Assembly (NCBI GenBank): GCA_024103355.1
Contig: JAGFIU010000046.1
Coordinates: 1 to 43,226 of the forward strand
Direction: 5' to 3'
Origin: Bacteroidota bacterium
GTDB taxonomy: Bacteria; Bacteroidota; Bacteroidia; NS11-12g; UBA955
DNA: 43,226 bases
Under the pieces are notes generated by a model. It had not been told where the DNA came from. It saw only the letters and a program-made list of their open reading frames with translations, and made no database searches. Positions 41,256 through 43,226 of this stretch are shown piece by piece; the stretch's first letter is position 1; every line of letters begins with the position of its first letter. Both the position numbers and the translations under genes were made by a program.

Positions 41256-43226
41256 TTTAATCAACTTTTCAAAATACTGTTGACCACCTGAGTTGATTTT
41301 AATAAAATATATTCCTCGAGGAAGTGAATGAATATCAAGGTTATAACTATTTAATTCTGTTTGGTATTCATTCACAATTTTTCCTTCTATTGTCATGACT
41401 ACAATAGAAGAATGATCTGCTTGTAGGTTGGTTATGTTCACCACCCCCTGAGTAGGATTGGGGAATATTTTGATGGCATTAAAATCTGTTTTTCGTGAAA
41501 GAATGACATTACTTATAGAGCTAAGGGTATATTCTCCGTTAAAATCAACTTGTTTGAGGCGATAATAGTTTATACCTTCATTCGGATATTTATCTATAGT
41601 TGAATATTGATTTTCTTGTTGAGAATTGCCTGCTCCATCAATGATAGAAATGGTGTTCCATGTAATTCCATCTATACTTTTTTGAACTTCAAAATAATCG
41701 TTGTTTATTTCAGAGACTGTTGTCCATGATAGGTGAACAACGCTTTCATCATTATTCAGCTTTGCGTTGAAATAGGAGAGGGTAATAGGGAGAGGATTTG
41801 GTGACCCGCCTCCAAAACCAAAATTGCTCCATCCTGTTGCTCCAGTAACTTTCACAATAGGTTTTAATAGAGTTCCTCCTGTCTGAACCGGGGTTCCGGC
41901 TAAACCCCAACTTCCCATTCCGCTTCTTTTCAGAAGTGCCAGTTCACACAAATCCGTAATTCCATCAAATCCTTCTGCCTCAATACTGATATCATAAGTT
42001 CCGCCAGTAAGTCCGTTTCCATCATCGATTCTCCAATATGCATCTGCAGTATTTGATATATTATAGCCGGAGCATGTACCTACAGCAGATACAGCTATAG
42101 GCAATCCTGAACCGCCCATAGAGGTCTTTTCAAAAGTAGCAGTCAATGTTCCACCGGATGTTGGTGCTGATGAATACTCTACTGTAACAAACTTTTTCTC
42201 ATTATTTTCACCCAATGGAAATAACCCTGATGAACTGCCTGAGTTTGTGCCATCAAACCAACGTGTTAAAGTTCCTTCAATATATCCAGTGGTATAACTC
42301 AAACTTCCTTTATCTGTCGTAGAATTACCGATTGAAAGTGAATATGCACCCGGTTTAATTATTCCATTAGTAATTTTTAATGTACCGATGATATCAATTG
42401 ATTTTTGTAAACTCAGAACAGTGCCGTTATCAACTTCAAAGTCTTTGCAAGTAGAGGGGAGGCCTGAACCTGCATTTTGAGACCCGCTTTTGTTGAATAT
42501 AAAGGATTGTTGATAAGGTGAAATAAAGTAAACAGACCCAATCCCGGCTAAACCGTCTTTATTACTGGTTATTAATTTACTTTGTTCATCCATCTTGATA
42601 TTACTCATGGCCTTTCTTTCTATAGTACTGTCATTTGTTTGAATAAAAGTTCCGCCATTCTCAATAATTAGGTTTCTGTTAATCCCATTATCCATGAATA
42701 ATTTTCCACTTGACCATTTGAGAATTCCTCCATTATTGATTGTGGTTCGTGTGATAACTCTGTCATCGGTTATTTCAATTGTGTGCCCATTTCTAATGAT
42801 TACTGAATCAATATAAAAAGAAGGCAAGATAATGGTGTCATGCCAATATGAGCCATTCCATGGACCATATTCCCAACTTGTAAGTTCATTCCATTTTCCA
42901 CTTTTTTTACTTCTAAAAATCAAAGGTCCTCTAACCATACAATCAACTTGGTTGATTAAGGTCATACCACTTCCGGAGCAAACACCGGTTGTGCTTTTTC
43001 GCATTACATAATTACCACAAGCGGTATCGTTTTTCTGTAAATCTCTTCTAGTAACCCCATTGGATATGGCGTAGTGCATAACATTTCCGCTATTGATAAC
43101 ATGGCCTAATTGGTGCCCGTGACCCAATTCATGGAGTGCAACAGACTCAAAATCATATTCGGACATGGTAGGTGCATCGGGTCCGTACTCCCAGCTAAAT
43201 GTTTTTTTGAATGCAATATCCAATTC
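41250..43226 (-). CDS. T9SS type A secreted metalloprotease, 5' end outside window
   Basis: Partial: the reading frame is open to the right edge, so the first residues shown are not the true start. The visible ~658 residues begin with the end of a metzincin-like domain. Its zinc motif is HELGHGHQLGH, with His at positions 1, 5 and 11 as in HExxHxxGxxH, but Gln where the usual Gly stands, followed by a Met-turn candidate NVMHYAIS. A ~400-residue beta-rich region follows with repeated Gly and Asn and a TGYIEGTLTRWF-type stretch, then a fibronectin-like domain near the end (LSWTTVSEINNDYFEVQKS). The C-terminus is a type A T9SS sorting domain (IKIFPNPTQGVVNITN). It is a surface or released protease of unknown substrate. 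Confidence 0.8.
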   Translation of the reverse strand, partial: ELDIAFKKTFSWEYGPDAPTMSEYDFESVALHELGHGHQLGHVINSGNVMHYAISNGVTRRDLQKNDTACGNYVMRKSTTGVCSGSGMTLINQVDCMVRGPLIFRSKKSGKWNELTSWEYGPWNGSYWHDTIILPSFYIDSVIIRNGHTIEITDDRVITRTTINNGGILKWSSGKLFMDNGINRNLIIENGGTFIQTNDSTIERKAMSNIKMDEQSKLITSNKDGLAGIGSVYFISPYQQSFIFNKSGSQNAGSGLPSTCKDFEVDNGTVLSLQKSIDIIGTLKITNGIIKPGAYSLSIGNSTTDKGSLSYTTGYIEGTLTRWFDGTNSGSSSGLFPLGENNEKKFVTVEYSSAPTSGGTLTATFEKTSMGGSGLPIAVSAVGTCSGYNISNTADAYWRIDDGNGLTGGTYDISIEAEGFDGITDLCELALLKRSGMGSWGLAGTPVQTGGTLLKPIVKVTGATGWSNFGFGGGSPNPLPITLSYFNAKLNNDESVVHLSWTTVSEINNDYFEVQKSIDGITWNTISIIDGAGNSQQENQYSTIDKYPNEGINYYRLKQVDFNGEYTLSSISNVILSRKTDFNAIKIFPNPTQGVVNITNLQADHSSIVVMTIEGKIVNEYQTELNSYNLDIHSLPRGIYFIKINSGGQQYFEKLIKE

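Noticed and set aside
42860-43200. Two SWEYGP stretches in the metalloprotease gene, a possible internal repeat
   Set aside because: Only six residues are shared and the surrounding sequence does not align, so chance is adequate.
1-43226. CRISPR arrays, insertion sequences, integrases, toxin-antitoxin pairs and phage genes
   Set aside because: No spaced repeats, terminal inverted repeats, transposase, integrase or toxin patterns were found in any frame I read; the XRE gene has no toxin neighbour.

Overview
The window is chromosomal DNA of a Bacteroidota bacterium. The evidence is an AT-rich composition, Bacteroidota-type -7 boxes (TAnnTTTG) ahead of many genes, weak or absent Shine-Dalgarno sequences, a tmRNA tag reading GETNYALAA, and three surface proteins with type IX secretion (T9SS) C-terminal sorting domains, two of type A and one of type B. 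A type 2 IPP isomerase next to a class II HMG-CoA reductase points to a mevalonate-pathway lineage. I cannot place it below phylum with confidence. There is no phage, insertion sequence, CRISPR array or clear genomic island; gene density is that of a core chromosome.

Layout. 1-2.7 kb: LptD-like outer-membrane LPS assembly protein, converging on dnaK across a shared bidirectional terminator. 4.8-9.4 kb: surface module with an HlpA-like glycosyltransferase on the minus strand, then an FkbM methyltransferase and a large IgGFc-binding-domain T9SS protein. 9.4-12 kb: orphan CcmB, a small TerB-like protein and a biotin carboxylase. 12-16.8 kb: a predicted outer-membrane protein, proline dehydrogenase, and the IPP isomerase/HMG-CoA reductase pair. 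16.8-22 kb: RuvC, a flippase-like membrane protein, and the operon thiolase-truA-ABC exporter. 22-25.3 kb: Tag glycosylase, the M23 peptidase/thiol peroxidase pair and tRNA-Cys. 25.4-30.4 kb: amino acid permease, 3-hydroxyacyl-CoA dehydrogenase, and holB-ricT. 30.5-31.2 kb: two small regulators (XRE and ArsR) that converge. 31.3-35.3 kb: a minus-strand run of five genes (acyltransferase, coiled-coil protein, thioredoxin-fold lipo/secreted protein, zinc metallopeptidase and a 54-residue membrane peptide). 35.4-43.2 kb: htpG, a seven-repeat T9SS protein, a hotdog thioesterase with a TPR protein, tmRNA, and the 3' part of a T9SS metalloprotease cut by the window edge.

Most interesting signal. 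The two general chaperone genes, dnaK and htpG, lie 30 kb apart but have matching upstream regions. Each has four tandem copies of a TCTGNCA-type element in the same orientation relative to the gene, spaced about 16-24 bases. Each is followed by, or overlaps, a GGCA-N6-TTG sequence resembling a sigma-54 -24/-12 promoter, whose TTG lies 28 or 29 bases before the start codon. Neither has a CIRCE element or a TAnnTTTG box in that position. This looks like a heat-shock regulon signal that is not HrcA/CIRCE or RpoH. A second finding is an unlisted 54-codon membrane peptide that shares the dnaK-like/htpG intergenic space and leads a five-gene envelope operon.

Several genes can only begin with TTG (lptD, ccmB, ruvC, the IPP isomerase, the acyltransferase and probably the flippase), and the M23 peptidase starts with GTG. 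Starts were chosen by homology, by the position of the -7 box, and by overlap with the gene before.
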